From contig NZ_JAEKGC010000016.1 of the NCBI RefSeq assembly GCF_016405885.1, forward strand, positions 1 through 64,000: 64,000 nt of DNA, in the 5' to 3' direction. How positions within the stretch are numbered: the stretch's first letter is position 1; every line of letters starts with the position of its first letter. A program made the translations under genes and the position numbers. Below, piece after piece: positions 1 through 9,355 of this stretch. The notes below the pieces were generated by a model. The model searched no databases and was not told the DNA's origin. It saw only the letters and a program-made list of their open reading frames with translations. Source of the DNA: Arthrobacter sp. MSA 4-2 (lineage in GTDB: Bacteria; Actinomycetota; Actinomycetes; Actinomycetales; Micrococcaceae).

Positions 1-1824
<1,824 letters not shown>

Positions 1825-1833
1825 CCCGGCCCC

Positions 1834-2499
1834 GTGACCGAGTCCACGGACGTGTCAGCGAAAGTTGACGGCGAGGCGATCTTCCGGGTCCTCCGGGGGG
1901 AGATCCTCGCCGGGGTCCACCCGCCGGGCACCGCCCTGCGCGAAGTGGTCATCTCCGAGCGGTTCGGCGTCTCCCGCACTCCGGTGCGGGAGGCGCTCAG
2001 CCGGCTCCAGCACGAGCGGCTCCTGGAGCGTGCGGCGCGTGGGCTCCAGGTGCCCCAGATCGACCCGCAGGAGGTCATCCAGATCTACGACCTCCGGGTG
2101 ATGCTCGAGGAGGAAGCCGCGGGCCAGGCCGCATCAGAGCGCCGGTCGGCCGATGTGATCCGCCTCGAGGCGCTCGTCGAGCGGGATAAGGCCCTGTCCG
2201 ACCCAGACGACCAGACCCGGATCAACCTCAACCAGGAGTTCCACGTGGCGCTGTGGGCGGCCTCCCACAACCCGGTGCTCACCGACCTGCTGGCGAGGCT
2301 CTCGACGCACCTGATCCACACCCCGCGCTCCACCCTCTCCGTCGGCAACCGCTGGCAGGAGTCGCTGGACGAGCACGAGGCGCTGGTGTGCGCCGTGGCC
2401 GACCGCCGGGCCGAGGACGCCCGGCGGATCGCCCGCACCCACATGGAGACGGCCCGCGCCCTGCGGCTTGCGCTCCTGCGGACCTCGGCGGCCGGCTAG
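1834..2499 (+). CDS. GntR-family transcriptional regulator (FadR/FCD subfamily)
   Basis: This 221-residue DNA-binding regulator starts at a GTG. The N-terminal winged helix-turn-helix includes [19 protein letters not shown], a textbook GntR recognition helix, followed by the wing. The rest is the helical FCD ligand-binding domain, with the acidic and His residues usual for that fold ([40 protein letters not shown]). It lies 9 bp after aconitase, and its stop codon overlaps the GTG of the nucleoside hydrolase. That tight coupling suggests it controls the nucleoside hydrolase and ECF transporter operon and perhaps itself. The ligand cannot be read from sequence; a nucleoside, base or ribose derivative is an inference from context. 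Confidence 0.9.
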   Translation: MTESTDVSAKVDGEAIFRVLRGEILAGVHPPGTALREVVISERFGVSRTPVREALSRLQHERLLERAARGLQVPQIDPQEVIQIYDLRVMLEEEAAGQAASERRSADVIRLEALVERDKALSDPDDQTRINLNQEFHVALWAASHNPVLTDLLARLSTHLIHTPRSTLSVGNRWQESLDEHEALVCAVADRRAEDARRIARTHMETARALRLALLRTSAAG

Positions 2500-3527
2500 T
2501 GGGTCCGACCCGGTTGCTGCTCGACGTCGACACCGGCATCGACGACGCGGTGGCGCTGCTCTACCTGTGTGCTGTGCCCGAGGTCCGCCTCGAAGGCATC
2601 ACCTGCACCGCCGGAAATGTCGGTGCGGCGCAGGTTGCGGCGAACAACCTCGCCCTCCTCGAACTCGCAGGGCGGAGCGGGGTCGAGGTGGCCATCGGCA
2701 GCGAGGTTCCCCTCGTGGTGCCGCTGGTGACGACCGAGGAAACCCACGGGGACCAGGGGGTCGGCTACGCCGTGCTTCCGGCCGCCCGGCAGCAGGTTTC
2801 CGACCGCTCCGCGGTGGAGGTATGGGTGGAAGCGGCCCGGGCGAACCCTGGGGAGATCACGGGGCTGATCACCGGGCCGCTGACCAACTTTGCCCTCGCG
2901 CTGCGCGCCGAGCCGCGGCTGCCGATGCTCCTGAAGGGCCTGGTGATCATGGGCGGGGCGTTCAACTACCCCGGCAATACGACGCCGGTCGCTGAATGGA
3001 ACATCCATGTCGATCCGCATGCGGCCAAGGAGGTCTTCGCGGCCTACCGCGGCCTGCCGCCGGACCGGCTGCCGGTGGTGTGCGCCCTCGAGTCGACCGA
3101 GCGGATCGAATGCCGTCCGGAGCACCTCGACCGGCTGTCGCGCTCCGCCGGCGCCGGCGGAGAGCTGCTCAGCCCCGACGACCCCGAAGTGCTGCGCAGC
3201 AGCAATCCCAACCGGATCATCGCCTGCGTCTCGGATGCGCTGCGCTTCTACATGGAGTTCCACCGCCGGTACGACCAGGGCTACCTCGCCCACCTCCACG
3301 ACCTCTTCGCCGCAATGGTCGCCACGGGTGAGGCGACCGCCACCACCCGGCCCGCTACGGTCGACGTCGAAACGGACTCGCCCCTGACGTTCGGGCAGAC
3401 CGTCGGTGACTTCGCCGGGTTCTGGAAGCAGCCGCCCAACGCCCGGGTGGTGACCGCGAACGAGCCGGAAAAGGTCTTCGAGACCCTCATCGCCCGCCTC
3501 GCCCGGCTGGCCGCAGAGCGGGGCTGA
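2499..3527 (+). CDS. Inosine-uridine-preferring nucleoside hydrolase family protein
   Basis: This 342-residue enzyme should hydrolyse the N-glycosidic bond of ribonucleosides to free base and ribose. I chose the GTG at 2499 because it overlaps the preceding TAG and puts the calcium-binding signature DVDTGIDDA near residue 10, as in the IunH/RihA family. Other family features are the NNLALLE and THGDQGVGY segments, GLITGPLTNFALAL, and the AEWNIHVDPHAAKEVF block, which carries the N and D residues of the active site. Downstream is an ECF importer, so the pair may scavenge nucleosides or related glycosides. The preferred base cannot be told from sequence. Confidence 0.92.
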   Translation: MGPTRLLLDVDTGIDDAVALLYLCAVPEVRLEGITCTAGNVGAAQVAANNLALLELAGRSGVEVAIGSEVPLVVPLVTTEETHGDQGVGYAVLPAARQQVSDRSAVEVWVEAARANPGEITGLITGPLTNFALALRAEPRLPMLLKGLVIMGGAFNYPGNTTPVAEWNIHVDPHAAKEVFAAYRGLPPDRLPVVCALESTERIECRPEHLDRLSRSAGAGGELLSPDDPEVLRSSNPNRIIACVSDALRFYMEFHRRYDQGYLAHLHDLFAAMVATGEATATTRPATVDVETDSPLTFGQTVGDFAGFWKQPPNARVVTANEPEKVFETLIARLARLAAERG

Positions 3528-3634
3528 CCCGCCCCGGATCCTGCAGGTACACTTAGCTACTGCCCGCACCGCCGCGGGCCGCGCCGAGGTGACATGAGGT
3601 GCATGCCCCCGCCCCCGCGCGCCCGAGGACTGCA

Positions 3635-4447
3635 ATGAGCTCACCCCTGACCCTTCCCGCGACGAAGGCCGCGCGCCCCCGGACCGCCCTGGTCGCCGTC
3701 GGCGCCGCCCTGATCGCCGCCACGTACCTGTACCTCGTGCTGGTGCAGCCCGCGGAGATCGCCGAGGGGATCGGCGGAACCTCCTCGCTGATCACCCTGT
3801 TCGGCTTCCTCGGCGGCGGCGCCCTGCTGGTGGCGGGGATCCTGCCCTCCCTGAGCACGAGTTCCCTCGTCCTAATGCCGCTGGGCATCGCCCTCAATAT
3901 CGCGATCGGGCAGACAGCGGGCAGCCTGGGGCTGCAGATCTACCTCGACGCCATCGGCACTGTCCTCGTCGCGGTCCTCGCCGGTCCGGCCGCCGGTGCG
4001 GCCACCGGGGCGCTGAGCAACGCCATCTGGGGTCTGTTCAACCCGCTGGCGCTGCCCTTCGCGGCCGGAGCGGCCCTCATCGGGCTGCTGGCCGGCACCG
4101 CCGCACGGTACGGCATGTTCCGGCGGGTCTACCTGGCACCGGTTGCCGGGCTCGTCGTCGGTGCCGTCGGCGGACTGGTGGCGGCCCCGGTGGCCGCCTT
4201 CATGTTCGGCGCGGCGGGCACGGTGGGCACCAACGCCCTCGTTGCCGCCTTCCGCGCCGTGGGGGACTCGCTGCTGGTCGCCGCCACGAAGCAGGGACTG
4301 ACCTCGGACACTCTCGACAAGCTCGTCGTCTTCACCCTGGTGGCCCTTCTTGCCTACGCCTTGCCGCGCCGCTCGCGGGCCCAGTTCCCCTTCCTCCGGC
4401 GGTACGGGGTCCTCGCCGGGAGGACCGGGTCGGCCACCGGACGGTAA
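3635..4447 (+). CDS. ECF transporter S component (substrate-binding membrane subunit)
   Basis: This hydrophobic protein of about 270 residues has around six membrane segments, and two genes encoding an ECF T component and a double ATPase follow it. That order identifies it as the S component of an energy-coupling-factor vitamin or metabolite importer. Segments rich in Ala and Gly, such as GAATGALSNAIWGLFNPLA, fit the S-component fold. I prefer the ATG at 3635, preceded by GAGG; an in-frame GTG at 3599 would add 12 residues. The substrate is not evident. Its place after a nucleoside hydrolase suggests a nucleoside, nucleobase or derived compound, but I cannot assign it to a named S family. Confidence 0.8.
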   Translation: MSSPLTLPATKAARPRTALVAVGAALIAATYLYLVLVQPAEIAEGIGGTSSLITLFGFLGGGALLVAGILPSLSTSSLVLMPLGIALNIAIGQTAGSLGLQIYLDAIGTVLVAVLAGPAAGAATGALSNAIWGLFNPLALPFAAGAALIGLLAGTAARYGMFRRVYLAPVAGLVVGAVGGLVAAPVAAFMFGAAGTVGTNALVAAFRAVGDSLLVAATKQGLTSDTLDKLVVFTLVALLAYALPRRSRAQFPFLRRYGVLAGRTGSATGR

Positions 4448-4451
4448 TCCG

Positions 4452-5207
4452 GTGCCCCGGCGACGCGTCTTCAACCCGCTGACCGAACTCCTCGCTGCGG
4501 CGCTGCTGGTGGTGCTGGTCCTGGTGGTGAACACTTGGCAGTTCTCACTCGCCGTCCTCGTTGTCGTCGTGGTGCCCGGCGTGCTCCTTTCGGGTAAACC
4601 GCGGCAGATCGCCCTGGCCATCGCGGTGGCCGCCGGTCCGCTGCTGATCTCCTCGTTCCTTCTGCACGGCCTGTTCTTCCCCGAGGGAACCACGGTCCTC
4701 GCAGAGTGGGGCCCTGCCCGCGTCACCGCCGAGGGGCTGCAGTTCGCCGCGTTGACCGGGCTGAGGCTCGCCGTTTTCACCGGGGTGCTCCTCACCGCGG
4801 CCCTGACCGTAAGCATTCCCGAACTGGTCTCCACCCTCACCCACCGCGGCTGGAACCGCAGGCTCGTCTTCGTCGTGGGCTCGGCGGTGGGGCTGTTGCC
4901 GCACGTCGCCGAACGGGCCCGCCAGATCACCCGGGCCCAGCAGGCGCGCGGGCTGGTGGTGGGCGGCAGCCTCCCCTCCCGGGTGCGCGGTCTCCTGATG
5001 GTCAGCGTTCCCCTCGTCACCGGCCTGCTGATTGACGCCGCCGAGCGGACCCAACTGCTCGAGTCCCGGGGGTTCTCCTCCCCGGGACCCCGCACCAGCT
5101 ACCTTCCCGATACCGATACGGCGGGTCAGCGCACCGCGAGGTGGCTGATGGCCGCCGGGGTGCTCGGGTTCGGCTGCGCCTGGTACGCGGTGGGGGCAGG
5201 CCGGTGA
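4452..5207 (+). CDS. ecfT: ECF transporter T component (transmembrane coupling subunit)
   Basis: This 251-residue membrane protein links the S component to the ATPases. It has several N-terminal membrane helices (LLAAALLVVLVLVVN, AVLVVVVVPGVLL). Two short Ala-Arg-Gly-type coupling motifs near the C-terminus, AQQARGL and LLESRGF, match the conserved XRX motifs through which EcfT grips the two nucleotide-binding domains. Translation starts at GTG 4452, 4 bp after the S-component stop, and its own stop overlaps the start of the ATPase gene. Tight spacing indicates one operon and probably one complex. Confidence 0.9.
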   Translation: MPRRRVFNPLTELLAAALLVVLVLVVNTWQFSLAVLVVVVVPGVLLSGKPRQIALAIAVAAGPLLISSFLLHGLFFPEGTTVLAEWGPARVTAEGLQFAALTGLRLAVFTGVLLTAALTVSIPELVSTLTHRGWNRRLVFVVGSAVGLLPHVAERARQITRAQQARGLVVGGSLPSRVRGLLMVSVPLVTGLLIDAAERTQLLESRGFSSPGPRTSYLPDTDTAGQRTARWLMAAGVLGFGCAWYAVGAGR

Positions 5208-6742
5208 TCCGTCTCGAGTGTTCAAGCTACGCGTACGACGGCGGTCCCGTCGTCCTTTCCGGCGTGGATCTCGCCGTGGAACCCGGAGCCCTGGTGCACG
5301 TCGTCGGGCCGTCGGGGTCGGGAAAAACCACCCTCGCACGCCTGCTGGCAGGGCAGACCGGGGCGGGGAGCGGCGCCCAGTTCCGCGGTGCGCTGACCCT
5401 CGGAGGGGACAGGCTGGGATTCTCGGGCAGCCCTGAGGATCCGCGGATCGACCCCGCCGCGTGGAGTTCCACCGTGGCGTATGCGGCGCAGCGGACCGAG
5501 GGCCAGCTCTCCATGATGTCGGCCACGGTCGCGGAGGAGATCGCCTTCGGACCGGCGAACCGGGGCATGCCCGCCGGGGAACTGCGGGCGGCCGTGCAGG
5601 CCACCGCCGCCCGGCTCGGGCTGACGGACCTCCTGAACCGGGATCCCCGCCGGCTCTCCGGCGGCCAGCTCCGTCGCACGATCATCGCGGCGGCCGTCGT
5701 CGGGAACCCCCGGGTGCTGATCCTCGACGAGCCCTTCCAGGGGCTCGATGCCGGCTCCCGGGCCGAGGTGGCCCGGACCCTTGAGGTCCTGCGCGCTGCG
5801 GGCACCGCCCTGTTGATCTGCGCCCCGATGCTCCCCGGGTCGGCACCGCAGCACTCCAGGGTCCTGGCGCTGGTGAGCGGCCGGCCCGTGTTCGACGGCA
5901 CCCTCGCGCAGGCGTGGACGGCGGGGCTTGAGCGGTACGCCATCGGCACCGAAGGGTCGGCCCCGGACGTGCGGCGGGACCCCCCGCAGGGATGTGCAGC
6001 CCCGGTGGCGGCCTCGGACGTGCGGCAGGACTCGACCGGGGGGCCGCTCACCGAGCTCGCCGGAGTCTCCTTCTCCTACCGCAGGGAGGGCACCAGCGGG
6101 CAGGCCGAGGTTCTGCGGGGCGTCGATCTGAGGGTCGACCCGGGCGACATCGTCGGCCTGACGGGAGCGAACGGCTCGGGCAAGTCGACGCTCCTGCAGC
6201 ACCTGAACGGGCTGCTGAGGGCGTCGTCGGGCACGGTGACCGTCGCGGGGCGGCTGCTGGGGCGCCGCACCGCCACCGGGCGGCTGGCCGGTGCGGTGGG
6301 ATTCCTGTTCCAAGACACCGACCAGCAGCTCTTCGAACGGACCGTGCTGCGCGAGGTGGCCTACGGGCCCACAGCGGCCGGAGCCGGCCGGGAGGGAGCC
6401 CAGGAGCGGGCGCGGACGGCACTGGCGGCCGTTGGGCTTGGACACGCCGCCGGAGAACACCCGTACGAGCTGGGGTTCGTTGAGCGCCGGCTGGTGGCGT
6501 TTGCGTCCCTGATCGCCTCGGAACCGTCGGTGTGGGTACTCGACGAGCCGACCGCCGGCCTTGACCTGCGGGGACGGAACCGGGTGGGGGAGCTGCTCCT
6601 CGGCCACGCCGCGGCAGGCGGTGCGGTGATACTTGCCACCCACGACGGGGCGTTCGCCGATGCCTTGTGCACCCGGATCCTTGAGCTGAAGGACGGCAGG
6701 ATCCTTTCCGGCGGGGCCCGCCGGGGCGCGGACGGGGCGTAG
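5204..6742 (+). CDS. ECF transporter energy-coupling ATPase, two fused ABC domains
   Basis: Two ABC ATPase domains are fused in one 512-residue chain, with GTG 5204 overlapping the ecfT stop (GTGA). Domain 1 has Walker A GPSGSGKTT (35-43), signature LSGGQ (151-155) and Walker B VLILDEP (171-177), but the switch-histidine position reads ICAPML. Domain 2 (about 285-512) has Walker A GANGSGKST (321-329), Walker B VWVLDEP (443-449) and the switch His in ATHD (480), but its signature is replaced by YELGFVERRL. The predicted dimer therefore has one normal and one degenerate ATP site. It powers the S/T pair encoded just upstream. Confidence 0.93.
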   Translation: MIRLECSSYAYDGGPVVLSGVDLAVEPGALVHVVGPSGSGKTTLARLLAGQTGAGSGAQFRGALTLGGDRLGFSGSPEDPRIDPAAWSSTVAYAAQRTEGQLSMMSATVAEEIAFGPANRGMPAGELRAAVQATAARLGLTDLLNRDPRRLSGGQLRRTIIAAAVVGNPRVLILDEPFQGLDAGSRAEVARTLEVLRAAGTALLICAPMLPGSAPQHSRVLALVSGRPVFDGTLAQAWTAGLERYAIGTEGSAPDVRRDPPQGCAAPVAASDVRQDSTGGPLTELAGVSFSYRREGTSGQAEVLRGVDLRVDPGDIVGLTGANGSGKSTLLQHLNGLLRASSGTVTVAGRLLGRRTATGRLAGAVGFLFQDTDQQLFERTVLREVAYGPTAAGAGREGAQERARTALAAVGLGHAAGEHPYELGFVERRLVAFASLIASEPSVWVLDEPTAGLDLRGRNRVGELLLGHAAAGGAVILATHDGAFADALCTRILELKDGRILSGGARRGADGA

Positions 6743-6751
6743 GGTTGCCGG

Positions 6752-7708
6752 ATGGAACGCCCCGACGCCCCCTCTGGCCTGAACGCCGGTCCGTCCGGCG
6801 CGCCCGCCCCCGCCGCCCAACGGAGCGGGAGTCCTGCCGAAGGTAGTGGAGACTCCAGCGACGGCCAAGCCGTCGCCCGGCGCCGCACCGTGGTCTTGGG
6901 AACGCCGGGGCAAGGCGCGGAACTGGCGGTCTTCGAATACGGCAGGGAGCCGGGACCGGGCGTTCCTACCCTGGTGCTGGTGCACGGCTACCCCGACGAC
7001 CACCGCGTGTACCTCCCGGTCATCGCCCTGCTGGCTCCGACCCACCACCTCGTCGCCGTCGATACCCGCAACGCCGGCCGATCGGTGGCCGTTTCGGGGG
7101 ACTACCGGATCTCCGCCCTGGTGGATGACCTCTTCGCGGTGCTCGACGCCGTCGGCGTTCCCGGGGTACACCTGGTCGGCCACGACTGGGGCTCCATCCA
7201 GGGCTGGACGGCGGTGACCGATCCCCGCTCCGAGGGGAGAATCGCCCGCTTCACGAGCATCTCGGGGCCAGACCTCGGGCATTTCCGCCGCTGGACCCGC
7301 AGCCGCCTCCGGACGCCGGGCCGCTGGCCCGAACTCGCCGGGCAACTGCTGCGCAGCTGGTACATCGGGGCCTTCCAGCTGCCGGTCCTCCCCGAACTCT
7401 TCTGGCAGGTGGCGCTGCGCCGGCGCTATGAGCGTTCGGCGCGGCGCCGGGTGGGAGCCGATCCCATCCGGGGCCTCGCCCTGTACCGGGCGCTGCGCTC
7501 GCCCTCAGGGCTCGGGCCGCGGCTGCCGGCCGTGACGGTGCCGGTCCACGTGGTCGTGCCGGTGAAGGACCCATTCCTGTCCCCGGCGCTGGTCGAGGGA
7601 CTCGGCGGGTGGGTGGAGCACCTGAGGGTGACAAGGGTTGACGCCGGGCACTGGTGGCCGGAGACCCGGGCCGCCGAATTCGCCGACCTGCTCCGCCGGG
7701 AGCCGTAG
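6752..7708 (+). CDS. Alpha/beta-fold hydrolase, epoxide hydrolase (EphD)-like
   Basis: This 318-residue enzyme begins with a low-complexity Ala/Gly/Pro/Ser tail of about 45 residues that may be disordered. The hydrolase core then shows the oxyanion motif LVHGYPDDH (around 77-84) and the nucleophile elbow GHDWGS, with Asp145 in the nucleophile position. Asp rather than Ser points to epoxide hydrolase or haloalkane dehalogenase chemistry. The catalytic His is probably in DAGHWWPE near the C-terminus. The start lies 9 bp after the ECF ATPase, so it may belong to that operon. Its substrate is unknown, and a link to nucleoside metabolism is not obvious. Confidence 0.82.
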   Translation: MERPDAPSGLNAGPSGAPAPAAQRSGSPAEGSGDSSDGQAVARRRTVVLGTPGQGAELAVFEYGREPGPGVPTLVLVHGYPDDHRVYLPVIALLAPTHHLVAVDTRNAGRSVAVSGDYRISALVDDLFAVLDAVGVPGVHLVGHDWGSIQGWTAVTDPRSEGRIARFTSISGPDLGHFRRWTRSRLRTPGRWPELAGQLLRSWYIGAFQLPVLPELFWQVALRRRYERSARRRVGADPIRGLALYRALRSPSGLGPRLPAVTVPVHVVVPVKDPFLSPALVEGLGGWVEHLRVTRVDAGHWWPETRAAEFADLLRREP

Positions 7709-7724
7709 GAGCGGCCCTGCGGGG

Positions 7725-8510
7725 TCAGGACAGGGTGAGCCGGTGCCAGGACCGCAGGGTGAGGCCCGCTGCAAGAGCGCCTAGCGGCAGCGACAGCAAC
7801 ACCTGGACCGCTGTCGTGGCGTCGGTGCCGGCGCCGCGCTGGCTCGCCCACAGCCCGGGAGCGGAGAAGGGGAACCAGCCGCCGACCCCCACCATTGCCG
7901 CCAGCTGCGCCAGGACGACGATGACGATCACCGCGCCGATCGAGGCGAGGTAGCCCCGGCCCAGGGTGGCGGCCCACGCACAGGGCAGGGCCAGGAGGGC
8001 CGTGGCGGCGGTGATCAACAGGAACTTGGCCGCCAGGGCAGGAATCCCCGGATCGCCCGGGTTTCCGGCCGTTCCGGTGAGGAGCCCGGCCGCGACCAGG
8101 GTGAAGGTCAGTGCGACGGCGACCGCGCCGGACCAGGCGAGGATCAGCAGCAGTTTCGCGGCGGCCGTGGCCGTCCGGGAGACCGCCGCAAGGAAGAGAG
8201 AACCGATGGTGCCGTCGGTGAACTCCCTGCCGAACACCCATCCGGCGACGACCCCGAAACCCAGGAGACCGCCGACGGCACTGATGGTGGCGGCCCCGGC
8301 GAAGAACCCCTCCCAGCCGCCGGCACCGACGACGCCCTCGGCCTTGACCGCCAGCAGCGGGTTGGCGCCGTCCAGGGAGAGCACCGACGCCACCGTCATC
8401 ACCGGTACGCCGAGGACGAGGAAGACGCTCGTGAACACCACGGGGCGGGCGCGGCGGAACTTGAGCCACTCGGCGGCGAGGGCAGCCCTGAGCTGTGCCG
8501 GACCGGTCAC
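7725..8510 (-). CDS. ABC transporter permease (ABC-2 type)
   Basis: This 261-residue integral membrane protein has about six helices (for example VVFTSVFLVLGVPVMTVASV and GAVIVIVVLAQLAAMVGVG) and an N-terminal AEWLKFRRARP segment typical of ABC-2 exporters of the NatB/YhgE type. The GTG start at 8510 overlaps the stop of the preceding ATPase gene (GTGA), so the two form a translationally coupled exporter. The 3' end converges on the EphD-like hydrolase with only 16 bp between them and no clear terminator hairpin. The transported molecule is unknown; antibiotics, lipids or sodium are all seen in this family. Confidence 0.85.
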   Translation of the reverse strand: MTGPAQLRAALAAEWLKFRRARPVVFTSVFLVLGVPVMTVASVLSLDGANPLLAVKAEGVVGAGGWEGFFAGAATISAVGGLLGFGVVAGWVFGREFTDGTIGSLFLAAVSRTATAAAKLLLILAWSGAVAVALTFTLVAAGLLTGTAGNPGDPGIPALAAKFLLITAATALLALPCAWAATLGRGYLASIGAVIVIVVLAQLAAMVGVGGWFPFSAPGLWASQRGAGTDATTAVQVLLSLPLGALAAGLTLRSWHRLTLS

Positions 8511-9277
8511 TGCCCGATCCCGGAGTCGGCGTAAATCATGTCGAAGAAGCGCCGCTCGAGGTCCATGGCGTCAGGCGGCAGGCTGCCGATGATGCGTCCC
8601 GCGTTCAGGACACTGATGCGGTCGGCGACCCGCGCCACCTCGTCGAGATGGTGGCTCGAGACGAGCACCGCTGCGCCGCGCGTGTGGGCGCGGTCCAGCA
8701 GCATCCGGCGCACGATCATGACCCCGGCAGGGTCGAGCGCGTTCGTTGGCTCGTCGAGGAGAATCGTGCCCGGCGAGGCGGTTAAGGCCGCCGCAAGGCC
8801 AAGGCGCTGCTTATTGCCCAGGGACAGCCTGCGGCCCTGCGTGTGTTCCCACTTCGTGAGCGCGAATTCCCCGATGAGCTCAAGGGCCGCGGCGCGGGCA
8901 CGCTCCGGCGGCAGCCCGGCCAGCCTCCCGGCCAGCGTCAGATTCTGCAGGACGGTGAGTTCCGGATACGCAAGGGGATGTTCAAGCAGGTAGCCCACGC
9001 CGGCGCGTTCGCCCGATGACAGCCTCGAGGGCTCGCGGCCTGCCACCAGGACCGATCCTCCGTCGGGCCGGAGCATGCCCAGGAACAGGCGCATCAGGGT
9101 GGTCTTGCCTGCTCCATTGAGGCCCACAAGGGCATGAATTTCGCCCCCGCGCACCTCGAGGCTGACCCGCTCCAGGACCGGCTCGCCACCGAACCGCTTG
9201 GACGCGCCGGCGCACTGCAGGCGGGCGGCGCCAACCGCCGGTCCGGCGGCGTCGTGCAGTTCCTCCTCCACCGCCAC
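8507..9277 (-). CDS. ABC transporter ATP-binding protein
   Basis: This 256-residue ATPase partners the ABC-2 permease downstream. It has Walker A GLNGAGKTT, a Q-loop region, a slightly unusual signature LSLGNKQRLGLAAAL, Walker B TILLDEP and the switch His in SSHHLDE. The first GTG, at 9277, directly abuts AAGGAG. A second in-frame GTG two codons later, at 9271, has better ribosome-binding-site spacing and could be the true start. The order ATPase-permease with a 4-bp overlap is typical of two-gene exporters. Confidence 0.92.
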   Translation of the reverse strand: MAVEEELHDAAGPAVGAARLQCAGASKRFGGEPVLERVSLEVRGGEIHALVGLNGAGKTTLMRLFLGMLRPDGGSVLVAGREPSRLSSGERAGVGYLLEHPLAYPELTVLQNLTLAGRLAGLPPERARAAALELIGEFALTKWEHTQGRRLSLGNKQRLGLAAALTASPGTILLDEPTNALDPAGVMIVRRMLLDRAHTRGAAVLVSSHHLDEVARVADRISVLNAGRIIGSLPPDAMDLERRFFDMIYADSGIGQ

Positions 9278-9355
9278 CTCCTTCCGCCCGGGGACCGCAG
9301 CGGAGCCTCGGCCCGCCTGCGTTCATTGTGGACGCTGCGGCCGGGGCTGGAAAGC

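Noticed and set aside
5222-7345. A 707-codon open frame on - opposite the ECF ATPase and hydrolase genes
   Set aside because: It overlaps two well-supported genes and its translation is Gly/Pro/Arg/Ala-rich with no recognisable domain.
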